Of a stretch of DNA of 64,000 nt, positions 28,001 through 36,204 are shown piece by piece. Under the pieces are notes generated by a model, which saw only the letters and a list, made by a program, of their open reading frames with translations, was not told where the DNA came from and made no database searches. A program made the translations under genes and the position numbers. Each line of letters opens with the position of its first letter. Position 1 is the stretch's first letter. This stretch comes from Arsenophonus nilaparvatae (GTDB taxonomy: Bacteria > Pseudomonadota > Gammaproteobacteria > Enterobacterales > Enterobacteriaceae). Location of the stretch: the NCBI RefSeq assembly GCF_000757905.1, contig NZ_JRLH01000006.1. One strand, given 5' to 3'.

Positions 28001-29195
28001 AAATTAAACCTGGTTGAAACTCAGCAGGAAACTTTAGTCTAATATGATCTCTTTTTGATAATGGTGAATCAATTTCTTTTATATGTCGTAACATATATTC
28101 ATAAATTGTTGTTATATCAACTTCAGTTCTGCCTCGTTCATCTTTGTAGCTATAAACATAATTTGTTGATATAAGATCATCTAATGATAATTTACCAAAT
28201 ACATGTGAATCGGTTTCATAAATAGATGCTAAAACAGATATTGCATAAATATTTAATGTTTCAATTTCTGGTTCAATAATAGATTTACCACTGTTAAATT
28301 TTGTTACTATTCTATCCGATGCGTTAATCATTTCATATAATTCTGCTTTTTCTGCGACAGTTTTATTTTGCCAACCTTCTGCATGCAGTCTAATTATATT
28401 CTGGATCATATCTTCTCTTTTAAAATGTATAGGTGTTCTTATTATACTTTTTAATTTATTTTCATATAATGCTTCAATCATATTTAAGTAGTGATCAGAA
28501 ACATATTTATCCGTTTGATCAATTAAATTAATTATGTTATCTAATCCATAGATAAACACTTTGCTACTATTGTCTGATAGAGAATAATAAAAATTTTTTT
28601 TAATTATATTGTTTAACGCTTGAGTAAATCTAAAAATAGGAATTGTATTTACTGAAAAACCTATAGTACTAAGTTGATGAGCACGAGTAGATTTTTCTGC
28701 TATCAACAATACTTTACGATAAACTTCAATATCATTTTCAATCTCAACTATTTCATTTTCAATTATTTTATATTTCTCTTCATCTGTTTTTAATAACGTT
28801 AATTGCTGTCTATAACTATCTAGTTGTAATTGTTTTATATTAATTTTATCTTTTACTGTAAGATAATAACTCAACCCAGTTATATTATTTAGATGTTTTA
28901 TATTATTGTCAGCAGCATTAATTAAATTGAGAACATCAACAAGAATTTCGCTTGAAATCGTTTTTTTTAATTGAGTATTACGTATATTTTCTGCTCGATG
29001 AGCACTCATTGCATTCATCATTTCAAAATGAGCAGCGATATCAGGCAGTTCCTCTGAGGATATCACTGTTGCCATATTTTCATCTAATCTTTGTTTTGCT
29101 GATTTGTTGTTTTTCAGCTTATTATTATCACTATTATTGTCTGTTTTTAATTTGACATGATTTATATTAACAACACTACTAAAGGTTATTTCCAT
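25005..29195 (-). CDS. Large putative type III effector/toxin with C80-like cysteine protease region
   Basis: 1396 residues, adjacent to the type III island and in the same direction. No Sec signal; the N-terminus is polar and Asn/Lys-rich. Residues about 100-690 are mostly helical. A hydrophobic patch near 695-730 (LLILPVFFMGPLGAFLYGS) could insert in membranes. Two related ~70-residue units begin near 905 and 1075 (GELVVFTQ...VSVGNGRFA and GSLVAFHE...VSLGDGKFA). Then comes IRAHGAP (His1169) and, 42 residues on, IELQSCFGAFG (Cys1211), followed by GKILANELGKKVTAY. The order and spacing match clan CD, family C80 cysteine proteases of MARTX and clostridial toxins (His-Cys spacing about 45-49). 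A dermonecrotic-toxin-like relation for the central part is suspected. Target unknown. Confidence 0.65.
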   Translation of the reverse strand: MEITFSSVVNINHVKLKTDNNSDNNKLKNNKSAKQRLDENMATVISSEELPDIAAHFEMMNAMSAHRAENIRNTQLKKTISSEILVDVLNLINAADNNIKHLNNITGLSYYLTVKDKINIKQLQLDSYRQQLTLLKTDEEKYKIIENEIVEIENDIEVYRKVLLIAEKSTRAHQLSTIGFSVNTIPIFRFTQALNNIIKKNFYYSLSDNSSKVFIYGLDNIINLIDQTDKYVSDHYLNMIEALYENKLKSIIRTPIHFKREDMIQNIIRLHAEGWQNKTVAEKAELYEMINASDRIVTKFNSGKSIIEPEIETLNIYAISVLASIYETDSHVFGKLSLDDLISTNYVYSYKDERGRTEVDITTIYEYMLRHIKEIDSPLSKRDHIRLKFPAEFQPGLISYLEEECENIKEHYYFIKNFQQLEKEVNDINELIPSSVQYLTNFLSDLGNKYRVKNLSLTDEVDYKIIRRGFGYLDATHPVSKSKKFTIYDILIGRDRQYISKELGFINYSLLRSFPLKYNKEIIDVIDSVDIQADYTNKIELLKSNNNLKNNFYHYIDDLITVYNNKSKPYYLIENCSSLLVYAQPEIIDRTGLDQINYQYIHPENTPISVISITTGQRLQFSSLRDMKNQIKDNKEISAWFNYHFPLDYKMAALELKLIKKGKDYSYLYENILEKYLADIDVLVFSHSEDNIFNTFEYIKLLILPVFFMGPLGAFLYGSLISVMPLLGQAAISDTAEERNSYLKQAAFAMALEVAGRISTVVLQKIISKAATLYAKIKLPKKVFATQDNIFSDLSHYGINRNLTSSIAVKTAEIVSQPQNINVINSTNMMSYLGLAPRNRIREVIRSNMLTGTKYETAELYIADILKQANVINELQERSLIENLKKTKNYTNFLHNSGLFNNVKKITTMDELLQIKQGELVVFTQTLANTDRPVHAMVSVGNGRFAGVKNNLLDVNLGDGKKIITAEQLGQFDSGILKHSSSLEAAGLNVWAGYPKGAKYSYGQPIEEVARKLASEPIADSAKCVAELLEQSGELSSEQALVFYDVAKALYSSNTHQKALQQLITNQKQINHYSELASLPKGSLVAFHENNYTVKKLMVSLGDGKFAIRHADHLELAFGGNFTQLADGKFGPYQVTAGKVNLSAMRQASLLGKDSIFGLKGNKLLIRAHGAPSIINYMDSIEFANVVKGLILRTENSIDLRSVGAIELQSCFGAFGRYPSGKILANELGKKVTAYPLTYSEKIAQNPEWWRPYPKTFLPSNYFNFTQLWLINQQHMRNHNFWNKLLGLHKNVTTINSRITRAVDHNEADSIIESLTYDIAKLVLKKISIDDFLQLHAEYFSDNLTEVPPAVLKSALEALLGKDIPDNEQSFAQQIIAVFSLNRYSFQLLDNYLTNI

Positions 29196-29550
29196 AAATA
29201 CGCTCTGCTTTATAATATATAATTTTTTAAATAATTAATAATAAAAACTAGTAATAGCATAAATAATATTTATTTTTTATTATGGCAGATACCCATCTGA
29301 AAATAGAAATAATTTATACAATTAAGTCAAACATAGCATAATACACTAGTATAAATTTAGCTAAAAAAACTAAAAATCCCCCAATTCCTATCGAAGAAAT
29401 GGGGGCAATAACTATTTATTGGTTATTAAAAAGAAAAATAAAGATGCAGTTTATTTTTCTATAGGGACGAAGAAGATTATATTTGAAATTTGATCACTAT
29501 TATCGCAATTCCTAGTTTTAATATACTGTTTAAAATAAATTAGATACACA
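29196..29550. other. Intergenic region upstream of the 1396-residue effector
   Basis: Contains the terminator at 29371-29405 and the effector's upstream region. No other gene seen. Confidence 0.55.
29371..29405 (-). terminator. Intrinsic terminator after the MrpJ-like regulator
   Basis: On the minus strand GCCCCCATTTCTTC pairs with GAATTGGGGG with internal mismatch, followed by TTTTTAGTTTTTTT. It is a classical rho-independent signal and separates the effector gene from transcription coming from the secretion island. Confidence 0.8.
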
Positions 29551-29853
29551 TTAACGCTTATTTTTAGTTACCATTAAACAATTTCCCATACTATAATAGT
29601 CCTCCCAGAAATTAATTCTGGAATTAACAAAATAGCTTTCTATAGCGATATCGAGTACCCTTGAAACTTTGATCAACCATTCAACATTAATCTTAACTTC
29701 TCCTCTCTCATAACGAGAGAGATGCTGTTGGCTTATACCTAATAATGCTGACAGATCTGCTGCCGAAATTTGCAATTTTTGTCTTTTTTTTCTTATCATT
29801 TGTCCAATATTATAATTTATACAATCCATAATATTCACCATCAAATGAGACAT
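29551..29853 (-). CDS. MrpJ-like helix-turn-helix (XRE/Cro) regulator
   Basis: 100 residues with an XRE helix-turn-helix: IGQMIRKKRQKLQISAADLS, then LLGISQQHLSRYERG and INVEWL. The SQQ(H/Q)(L/I)SRYERG-x-INV signature is typical of MrpJ-type regulators that accompany fimbrial operons in Proteus, Providencia and Photorhabdus and repress motility. Start is uncertain: ATGs at 29853, 29841 and 29829 are all possible, the last having GGTGA upstream. Location at the 3' end of the secretion island, just before the large effector, suggests it coordinates these genes, which is inference. Confidence 0.75.
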   Translation of the reverse strand: MSHLMVNIMDCINYNIGQMIRKKRQKLQISAADLSALLGISQQHLSRYERGEVKINVEWLIKVSRVLDIAIESYFVNSRINFWEDYYSMGNCLMVTKNKR

Positions 29854-30004
29854 TTAGCATAATGGTATGTTAGCTAAAATGTTAATCATAATCATGATGG
29901 AAAAATTAATAAATACTGAAATATAACATTTAAAGAAAATAAAAGACTAACTTATGATAAACAATTTATTTTTTATTAAAAATAATAACTGATAACAATT
30001 AATA

Positions 30005-30547
30005 TCAACAATTCAAGTAGTTATTTAAACTTTTTTTGAATAAAACATAATCAATATTATATCGTGATATTGTAGTAACTTTATTTCTTAACATATAAAT
30101 TGGTTGATAATCAGGAGCTCCAATCCGCTCAATTTTGCTACAGACCATCTTTCTTTGATTTTCTTGCTGCATAAAATTTTTCAAAATACGCCAAAAAGAG
30201 TTATATTCGGCTGTAGTTAACAAAGCTAAATTTTCAGTCAATAAATCATGATGAACCTTTCTGGCATAAAAAGTATTTATACGATTTGCATCATAATAAG
30301 TATAACTCCCGGCTAATAGATAGAGGAAAATACCATTTTTATATTGATTTATTTTTATGCAATCTACCATTCCCTTATACAAAACTATCGGTGTAGATTT
30401 ATTTAGATTACTTTTTACTTTTTCACATTTTAAATTATTATTTAAATCGCTGCCTAAAAAATTACTCTGATCACGAAAATTATGGCAACCACTGATAATG
30501 CAAGGAAAAAATATGATAAGATAAATAAAAATAGTTTTACTTACCAT
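30005..30547 (-). CDS. Lipoprotein, candidate secretin pilotin of the type III system
   Basis: 180 residues. The N-terminus MVSKTIFIYLIIFFPCIISGC has a hydrophobic core and a lipobox (CIISGC; lipidated Cys21), so an outer-membrane lipoprotein is likely. The start ATG directly follows the stop of the upstream 72-codon gene (TAAATG), so the pair is translationally linked. Its place after the orgA/orgB homologues equals that of mxiM, the pilotin of the Shigella Mxi system, and no other pilotin or InvH candidate is in the island. No sequence similarity to MxiM or InvH was recognised, so the function is positional inference. Confidence 0.55.
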   Translation of the reverse strand: MVSKTIFIYLIIFFPCIISGCHNFRDQSNFLGSDLNNNLKCEKVKSNLNKSTPIVLYKGMVDCIKINQYKNGIFLYLLAGSYTYYDANRINTFYARKVHHDLLTENLALLTTAEYNSFWRILKNFMQQENQRKMVCSKIERIGAPDYQPIYMLRNKVTTISRYNIDYVLFKKSLNNYLNC

Positions 30548-30766
30548 TTATAATCCTTCCTCTTCATCTTCTTGGGCTTTATCATATATTTCACGAAGTT
30601 GAGTAAAAAAAATAATATTAACTCCAGATTTTTTATTTACCTCTGAGAAATCATTACCATTTGTAGCCATTATATTTTCTCTCAATCTATCATCTAATAA
30701 TTTAGTTTCTTTAAGAGAGGATGGTGCAATAGATGACACAATATTATCAATTATCAGAATTTTCAT
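30548..30766 (-). CDS. Small conserved-position protein of the type III island (72 residues)
   Basis: A 72-residue acidic protein ending EDEEEGL, with no signal peptide or membrane segment. It is 16 bp downstream of the orgB homologue and abuts the lipoprotein gene. In Shigella the equivalent slot is mxiL, in Salmonella orgC. I do not recognise the sequence. It may be a small regulator or secreted accessory factor. Confidence 0.5.
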   Translation of the reverse strand: MKILIIDNIVSSIAPSSLKETKLLDDRLRENIMATNGNDFSEVNKKSGVNIIFFTQLREIYDKAQEDEEEGL

Positions 30767-30782
30767 GCTATTATCCTAAAGG

Positions 30783-31400
30783 TTAAATATTATCAATAAG
30801 TTGATCAATATTTTTGATCATTTCTTTATAAAAGTACTTTTCTTGGATAGATAAATTTATATGTTCTAATATAAAATTATGCTCAAGTCTTATCATATTA
30901 TCTTTATATTTAATAAGAAAATAATTTTCGGCATGATAATCAAAAATAATATTTTCTTTTTTAAAATCAATACTATTAATAATTTTATATTCTAACTTTT
31001 TATATAATTCTGGCTGAATAATAATAAGTTCATCTGTTGCTGAACTAGTAGAAAAACTAGCTAAATAGCTATTAATAAAATAAGAAACCAACTTTTCATC
31101 ATTTATAATATTAATCAAACTTTGATTAACTTGATTTAGTACTTTTTGCTGCATTGCATGATAAATATCATCAGAATTTTTAAAATAACAGATAATATTA
31201 TCAATAATGCTTTTTAATCCGGCTTTGTAGCCGATCAAAAATGCTTCTTTGGTTATTCTATCTGACTCTTTGACTGCATTATTAACTACAGTATTGGCAT
31301 AATTCCTTGATTTATCTGCAATTGAACATGCTTTATTATGTTCAGCCAATATCTCTTTTTTTAATAAAACATTATCTATTATATTGATATCTTTTTGCAT
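30783..31400 (-). CDS. orgB: Type III sorting-platform stator protein, OrgB/MxiN/YscL type
   Basis: 205 residues. The central region (ILAEHNKACSIADKSRNYANT, ITKEAFLIGYKAGLKSIIDN) has the helical, GYxxG-containing pattern of the HrpE/YscL/FliH family, which links the ATPase to the cytosolic sorting platform. The C-terminal half would bind the ATPase. The start lies 29 bp inside the preceding orgA homologue, a coupling seen in related islands. Confidence 0.8.
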   Translation of the reverse strand: MQKDINIIDNVLLKKEILAEHNKACSIADKSRNYANTVVNNAVKESDRITKEAFLIGYKAGLKSIIDNIICYFKNSDDIYHAMQQKVLNQVNQSLINIINDEKLVSYFINSYLASFSTSSATDELIIIQPELYKKLEYKIINSIDFKKENIIFDYHAENYFLIKYKDNMIRLEHNFILEHINLSIQEKYFYKEMIKNIDQLIDNI

Positions 31401-31878
31401 ATTGAACAGCTAACTTTAATAAACTAAATTGTGGATTTATTTTTGCAAAATTAGAATCATTATTGTCTATTCGGGGAAATAATATCGCCAATCGCTTTAT
31501 TACTGTATCTGATAAATAGTCTTGAAATATAAATAGTTCATTTCTGGCTAATAACCAAAAATCAATATCAGCAAAATCATTTTTTTCGACAAGAAAAAAA
31601 TCATCAATAATATTTAACTTACAAAAGTTTCTTATATTTTCATCTAATTTTACTATTTTTCCACTGTGAAATAATAGAGAACGATAGCGTAAGCAAGCTA
31701 ACATAAAGGAAACCTGCAACATGCTCTTCCAATTTTCTATAATATATCTTTCAACATAATTTTGATTAAAAGTACTATCAATCGGGAGAGAATAAAAATT
31801 TATTACCACACTATTAAAAATCGATCGACAAACTTTATTATTAAAAATTGCAGGAATAGAAAAATGATCGCGATGCAT
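31372..31878 (-). CDS. orgA: Type III sorting-platform adaptor, OrgA/MxiK type
   Basis: 168 residues, between the PrgK-type ring protein and the OrgB-type stator, the invariant position of orgA/mxiK. The tryptophan- and leucine-rich helical sequence (NWKSMLQVSFMLACLRYRSL, DIDFWLLARNELFIFQDYLS) fits this poorly conserved family, which anchors the SpaO pods to the inner-membrane ring. Length is close to MxiK (175). The assignment rests mainly on position. Confidence 0.7.
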   Translation of the reverse strand: MHRDHFSIPAIFNNKVCRSIFNSVVINFYSLPIDSTFNQNYVERYIIENWKSMLQVSFMLACLRYRSLLFHSGKIVKLDENIRNFCKLNIIDDFFLVEKNDFADIDFWLLARNELFIFQDYLSDTVIKRLAILFPRIDNNDSNFAKINPQFSLLKLAVQYAKRYQYNR

Positions 31879-31932
31879 CTAAGATATCGGATCATACAAA
31901 AAAAAATTAATTGTATTACTAGACATAACCAT

Positions 31933-32724
31933 TTATTTATTACTTCTATCTTTCATAATAAGTTTTTTTTTAATGAAATTTGTTACCAAATTATTATTCA
32001 TCGTCAGTAAAGCGGGTGTTTTTCTATTTTTATTTATCAAGAAAAATAGAAAAAAGATGATTAAAATAATAAAAACATTAGCAGAAAATAGCCATATTAA
32101 ACCAGATGTTGCCCCTTGATGACTAGATGTTAATTTTAATCGGTTTATCTGTTCCATTTCTGTGGTAACAACAGAAATATCATCATAACTTACGCCATTG
32201 ACGCTATTTTTTAAAAATCTTTTTATATCATTAATTAATAGATTTACATCTTTAATCGTATCATTATATTTAATCAATGCCGAAACATGATATTTTTGTT
32301 CTTTTTTGCTTTCAATACTATTCAACTCATAGCTAATATGCACATGGGCAGTTACGATACCTTCAATAGAATGTAAAGATTGCGCTAACCTCTGTTCAAT
32401 TCCTGAATAGAGGCGTGCTTTTTCAGCTAACGGCGATGATACTAAGCTATCAGATGGAAACATTTGCGCAATTTCTAATCTTGGTTTACGTGGTAAACCA
32501 TAACGGTTAATTAAATCTACCGCTGGAATAAAATCTTCTTTTTCGATATAAATAATATAACCCGATTTAGCGCTCTCTTTTTTATATGCATCAATATTAT
32601 TTTGTTGTAATAAAGCGATAACTTCATTAGCTTGATTTTGATCCAAATTTTTAAGAAGTTCCTGTTCATGACAGCCCGTTAATAATAACAGTAGCCAAAT
32701 TATGCTGAGATAAATTTTTTTCAT
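31933..32724 (-). CDS. prgK: Type III inner-membrane ring lipoprotein, PrgK/MxiJ/YscJ type
   Basis: 263 residues. N-terminal signal with lipobox (LLLLLTGC; Cys18), then the YscJ/FliF ring-building domains: ANEVIALLQQNNIDAYK and the loop GLPRKPRLEIAQMFPSDSLVSSP. A helix near residues 215-235 (LFSANVFIILIIFFLFFLI) crosses the inner membrane and a basic tail remains in the cytoplasm. It would form the 24-subunit inner ring with the PrgH homologue. It ends the prgHIJK set and is intact. Confidence 0.92.
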   Translation of the reverse strand: MKKIYLSIIWLLLLLTGCHEQELLKNLDQNQANEVIALLQQNNIDAYKKESAKSGYIIYIEKEDFIPAVDLINRYGLPRKPRLEIAQMFPSDSLVSSPLAEKARLYSGIEQRLAQSLHSIEGIVTAHVHISYELNSIESKKEQKYHVSALIKYNDTIKDVNLLINDIKRFLKNSVNGVSYDDISVVTTEMEQINRLKLTSSHQGATSGLIWLFSANVFIILIIFFLFFLINKNRKTPALLTMNNNLVTNFIKKKLIMKDRSNK

Positions 32725-32725
32725 A

Positions 32726-33025
32726 CTAGGTTTTCAATAATGTTTCAACCGCATTTACTCCTTTACGAACTAACGTTTGTAATAATGAAATACGTAAACC
32801 ATAATCTGCGGTCCTTTGTTGAAGATAACCTAGATACTTCGGATCGGAAATATTGATAGGGTTTTCTGCCATATTCAATATTTGATCATATTCCATTTTA
32901 GTTTTGTGAGATAACTTAGCAAAACTGGCTATTAAATGATTATCCAAGCCAGTTGAATCAGGAGTTAAGTTAGTAATATCAATAAGATAGTTACTAACAA
33001 AAGAATTAAAAATCTTTGTTTTCAT
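32726..33025 (-). CDS. prgJ: Type III inner-rod protein, PrgJ/MxiI type
   Basis: 99 residues, just upstream of the ring lipoprotein (1-nt spacer) and downstream of the needle subunit. The C-terminal helix (DYGLRISLLQTLVRKGVNAV) matches the packing end of rod and needle proteins. It joins the needle to the export gate. Position and length leave little doubt. Confidence 0.85.
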   Translation of the reverse strand: MKTKIFNSFVSNYLIDITNLTPDSTGLDNHLIASFAKLSHKTKMEYDQILNMAENPINISDPKYLGYLQQRTADYGLRISLLQTLVRKGVNAVETLLKT

Positions 33026-33065
33026 AAATCACTCTTAACAGAAATATTTTTCTATAAAATTTAGC

Positions 33066-33362
33066 TTACGTATTTCTAATTGTATTCATAGACGTCTCTT
33101 TAAGCGTTTTTGTTACGTTAGATTGGAGATTACGATACAAGGTATATTCAGAGAGTAGAGACTGATATTTAGCTAACAGCATGGGATTTGATGGATCTTT
33201 AGTTAATTCAATTAAGGTTGCATCAAGTTCTTTATTCATATTTACCACACCCTTATCAAAGCTGGCAGATTTTTGTACCAGATAACCACCAACAGACTGT
33301 GTTGTATCAAATTTACCTTCATCAGCCGGACCAACTTTGCCACCGCTAGGTGATACAGTCAT
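33066..33362 (-). CDS. prgI: Type III needle subunit, PrgI/MxiH/YsaG type
   Basis: The frame extends to 33464, but the ATG at 33362 has a perfect AGGAGG ribosome site and gives a 98-residue protein of needle type. It has a helix, the PSNP turn (DPSNPMLLAKYQSLLSEYTL) and a second helix ending in NTIRN-like sequence. The PxxP helix-turn-helix is the hallmark of needle subunits, which polymerise into the extracellular conduit. Its 14-bp distance from prgH fits co-translation, and the strong ribosome site suits a highly made subunit. Confidence 0.92.
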   Translation of the reverse strand: MTVSPSGGKVGPADEGKFDTTQSVGGYLVQKSASFDKGVVNMNKELDATLIELTKDPSNPMLLAKYQSLLSEYTLYRNLQSNVTKTLKETSMNTIRNT

Positions 33363-33375
33363 ATAAAACCTCCTG

Positions 33376-34560
33376 TTAATTTTTATTAAAATAATAGTGA
33401 AATGGAGAAGTACGTATATAATTTTTACTACCATACCTATAAGATTTATCTTGTAACCAGTCACTATTTAACTCAATAGTAAAATAAATATAATTCTTTT
33501 CCCAATTTTGATAAAAATTATTAATAAAAAGTTTTATTGATTGTATTTCCTGATCACTTAAATTATCTAAGATAAAAAAAGTAATACTATTTTTAGAGAC
33601 AATTTTCTTATAATTTATTTTTAATTTTTTAATTCCATTTTCTGAAATATTTTCGATATATTTATCACTTATCGACTGAAAGACTACATTTCTAACAAAT
33701 AAAAAATCTTTTTTTAATTTATTAATAATATTCGATTTTTCTTTATCTGCTAGGCTTGTCCTTTCTTTACTCAGTGATATTACTGGCTGCTCTGCCTTAT
33801 CCAGTTCAATAGAGTGAAAATAGGCTGATGGAAAATTTTTTCTTAACCACCAAGAAATAGCTTTTATTTGCTGCTTTCTCGATAATACTTTCACTTGATT
33901 ATCATCATCACTATTATTCAATAACTTTTTAGCATGATAAACGTAACGTTCATTACTCGCTAACAGATATATAATATTATCCTGACCATAGCTTATGCGA
34001 TAATGTTCTAAATCATTACGCAATAAAACAGAAAGCTTAGATATTTTTCTCTGCTCACTAGTAAAATAAAAATAAGCACATAAACCTATAAGAAATAATA
34101 TCAATAAAAGAAACAGGGTTATGGCTAAATAATTTTTCTTAACTGGCAAAACCTTCTCTGCCGTTATATCAATAATAGGGTAACGATAATGCAAAACTTC
34201 TGCGTTAAAGCTATCACTCATGCTACGAATCGCAAACGAAAGGTCATTAACATGGTATATTTCATTTAATGCAATAGTTTGTCCATTATCTATATTTCCA
34301 TCATTGATTTCTCTAACAGTTATATTACCATTACTACTTAATGCATTATTTTCAACAACTATTTCAAAGCTATATTCACGATCAACGCAAGGAATATAAA
34401 TAAGGTTATTTGGATATAAATTTCCCTTATGTATTGTCTCAATAGTGCTATCATTTGTAACCATAAAAACAGTATGAAGATTATCAAGCAAAAATTCACA
34501 CCCAGCTAGTTTTCCACTCAGGATCCTAAAAACGAGTTGGTTATCTTTATTCATCTCCAT
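33376..34560 (-). CDS. prgH: Type III inner-membrane ring protein, PrgH/MxiG type
   Basis: 394 residues. The N-terminal ~130 residues form the FHA-like cytosolic domain (RILSGKLAGCEFLLDNLHTVF). One transmembrane helix follows near 143-165 (YLAITLFLLLILFLIGLCAY), then periplasmic ring domains (YHAKKLLNN, ISWWLRKNFPSAYFHSIEL). Length equals Salmonella PrgH (392). First of prgHIJK. Alternative ATG at 34554. Confidence 0.88.
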   Translation of the reverse strand: MEMNKDNQLVFRILSGKLAGCEFLLDNLHTVFMVTNDSTIETIHKGNLYPNNLIYIPCVDREYSFEIVVENNALSSNGNITVREINDGNIDNGQTIALNEIYHVNDLSFAIRSMSDSFNAEVLHYRYPIIDITAEKVLPVKKNYLAITLFLLLILFLIGLCAYFYFTSEQRKISKLSVLLRNDLEHYRISYGQDNIIYLLASNERYVYHAKKLLNNSDDDNQVKVLSRKQQIKAISWWLRKNFPSAYFHSIELDKAEQPVISLSKERTSLADKEKSNIINKLKKDFLFVRNVVFQSISDKYIENISENGIKKLKINYKKIVSKNSITFFILDNLSDQEIQSIKLFINNFYQNWEKNYIYFTIELNSDWLQDKSYRYGSKNYIRTSPFHYYFNKN

Positions 34561-34721
34561 ACAGTTAATACTTATCTAATTATTACTTTTGACTAAGATA
34601 TGTTTTTTTATAAAAAAAATCATAACCAGATAATCATCAAATTATAATCATAATTAACGAAGGAAAAAATAAATCATGTAATATTTACTAATGTAACTAC
34701 TATATTTTGCTTGAAAATTTT

Positions 34722-34955
34722 TTATATCGCCCTTAAAAATTTGTATATGTCATCAACAGTTTCTATATTTTCAATATTGTTACTGGTAAATTTTATATGA
34801 TAATAATTTTCTAGTTCAATAAATAAATCTATTAACATTAAAGAATCAGCCATGCAATCATATATTAAATGCATTTCTGGTAAAATTTCTTTAATTGATA
34901 AATTGAGGCATTTTGCAATAATACTATTTGTCATTCTGTAATCTAAAGCATCCAT
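34722..34955 (-). CDS. iacP: Acyl carrier protein of the type III island, IacP/AcpY type
   Basis: 77 residues with the phosphopantetheine motif MADSLMLIDL (Ser38) and an acidic helix II (FIELENYYHIKF). A dedicated acyl carrier protein between the translocator genes and prgH is a feature of SPI-1 and Ysa islands, where IacP affects secretion of translocators and effectors. About 220 bp of non-coding DNA separates it from the 338-residue gene upstream. Confidence 0.85.
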   Translation of the reverse strand: MDALDYRMTNSIIAKCLNLSIKEILPEMHLIYDCMADSLMLIDLFIELENYYHIKFTSNNIENIETVDDIYKFLRAI

Positions 34956-35174
34956 ATATTATCTCATTATAAATGATGCAGCTAAAATTTTATTTAATTA
35001 AAATCTATACCGTATTAAAAATATAGTACTATTTATTAAATTTAATATTTTAAATTTTCATTATAGTTATTAAATAGAATCAATTATCTTATTTATAAAA
35101 TTAAATTATAGCTATTTTAATTTTCACTAACATGAGTTCATCTTTTATATAATTTAGCAATAACTGTTACCAAA

Positions 35175-36191
35175 TCAAGGATTTTTATTAATATATTGTG
35201 GCTGAAACTCTAACCGGTACTCTGGCTTCCATCCAATAATATTCACATTTTGAAAATCAGGCATCAATGATTCAGGCGGAGCACTAGGTGCCGTATCCTC
35301 TACAATTTTTTCATATGAACGATTTAATGTATCAAAAATCATAAATTCAAGACTAACAATATTATTAAAGCGCATCAAGATATCTTTTTCATTATTGATA
35401 GTTAACATTCTTTTATTATAGAAAATATTAAAATTTGGCGAAAAAAGTCGTCCATTTTTTATTTTGCTATCAATGATATTTTGTTTAATATCATATTTAT
35501 TAAAATGAGCATATAATTCTTTTAATGCAAGTTGTTTAATATAATTAGAAAAAGATAGTCCATTTTTAGTTTCACTATATTTACTTAATAAATCTTTAGC
35601 CATTTTTTGAAATTTAAGTGCTTGTTCTACTTTTTTAGTGGTTGTCCCATCTAATATTGAAGTATCACATTTATATTTTAATATTTTTTTAAAAAAATCA
35701 TTAAATTCTTCATATGATTTTTTTTTGTCAATTTTAGTTAAATCTGATGTTAGTATAAAATTAAATAGGGCAAAAAAGAGATAAAGATATTCTTTTTGTT
35801 CATATGTTAGTTGGCTAAAAGTATTTTTTTTGAAGCTATTAGGAGAATGAGTAAAAAATACCTGACAGCCTGTTTTTAATAGATCGAATTGACTATCACA
35901 ACTGATCATTATGGCCTTTTTTGAATCTGGCATGCTGTTCTTAGCTTTATACATACGTTCATTGAGAGAAACATTGCCACTGTGATTAATATTACTATTT
36001 ACGTTACAATCAAAGGCTAAAACAGGTTGCTCAGAATATGAAGTAACAGCAATCGAATCTTTACTATTACTAACTTTTTGGATCCCTCTAGCATACTGGG
36101 TTGATATATCTTTAGAATAATTAGCTTTGTCTAGTGGCAGACTAAAATTTGCTGCTAAGTTGGTGCTATTAATATAAGATGGATTAGGCAT
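35175..36191 (-). CDS. Unknown protein in the sipA position; candidate effector
   Basis: 338 residues with a good ribosome site (GGAGAGGAG) and no hydrophobic segment. It follows the SipD homologue by 13 bp, the slot of the actin-binding effector SipA/IpaA in SPI-1 and Mxi and of yspA in Ysa. Salmonella SipA is about 685 residues and I see no clear similarity to it. The N-terminal 60 residues are Ser/Asn-rich, consistent with type III secretion. The C-terminus is proline-containing (DTAPSAPPESLMP). It is probably secreted by this system, but the function is unknown. Confidence 0.6.
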   Translation of the reverse strand: MPNPSYINSTNLAANFSLPLDKANYSKDISTQYARGIQKVSNSKDSIAVTSYSEQPVLAFDCNVNSNINHSGNVSLNERMYKAKNSMPDSKKAIMISCDSQFDLLKTGCQVFFTHSPNSFKKNTFSQLTYEQKEYLYLFFALFNFILTSDLTKIDKKKSYEEFNDFFKKILKYKCDTSILDGTTTKKVEQALKFQKMAKDLLSKYSETKNGLSFSNYIKQLALKELYAHFNKYDIKQNIIDSKIKNGRLFSPNFNIFYNKRMLTINNEKDILMRFNNIVSLEFMIFDTLNRSYEKIVEDTAPSAPPESLMPDFQNVNIIGWKPEYRLEFQPQYINKNP

Positions 36192-36204
36192 AACTCCTCT
36201 CCAA

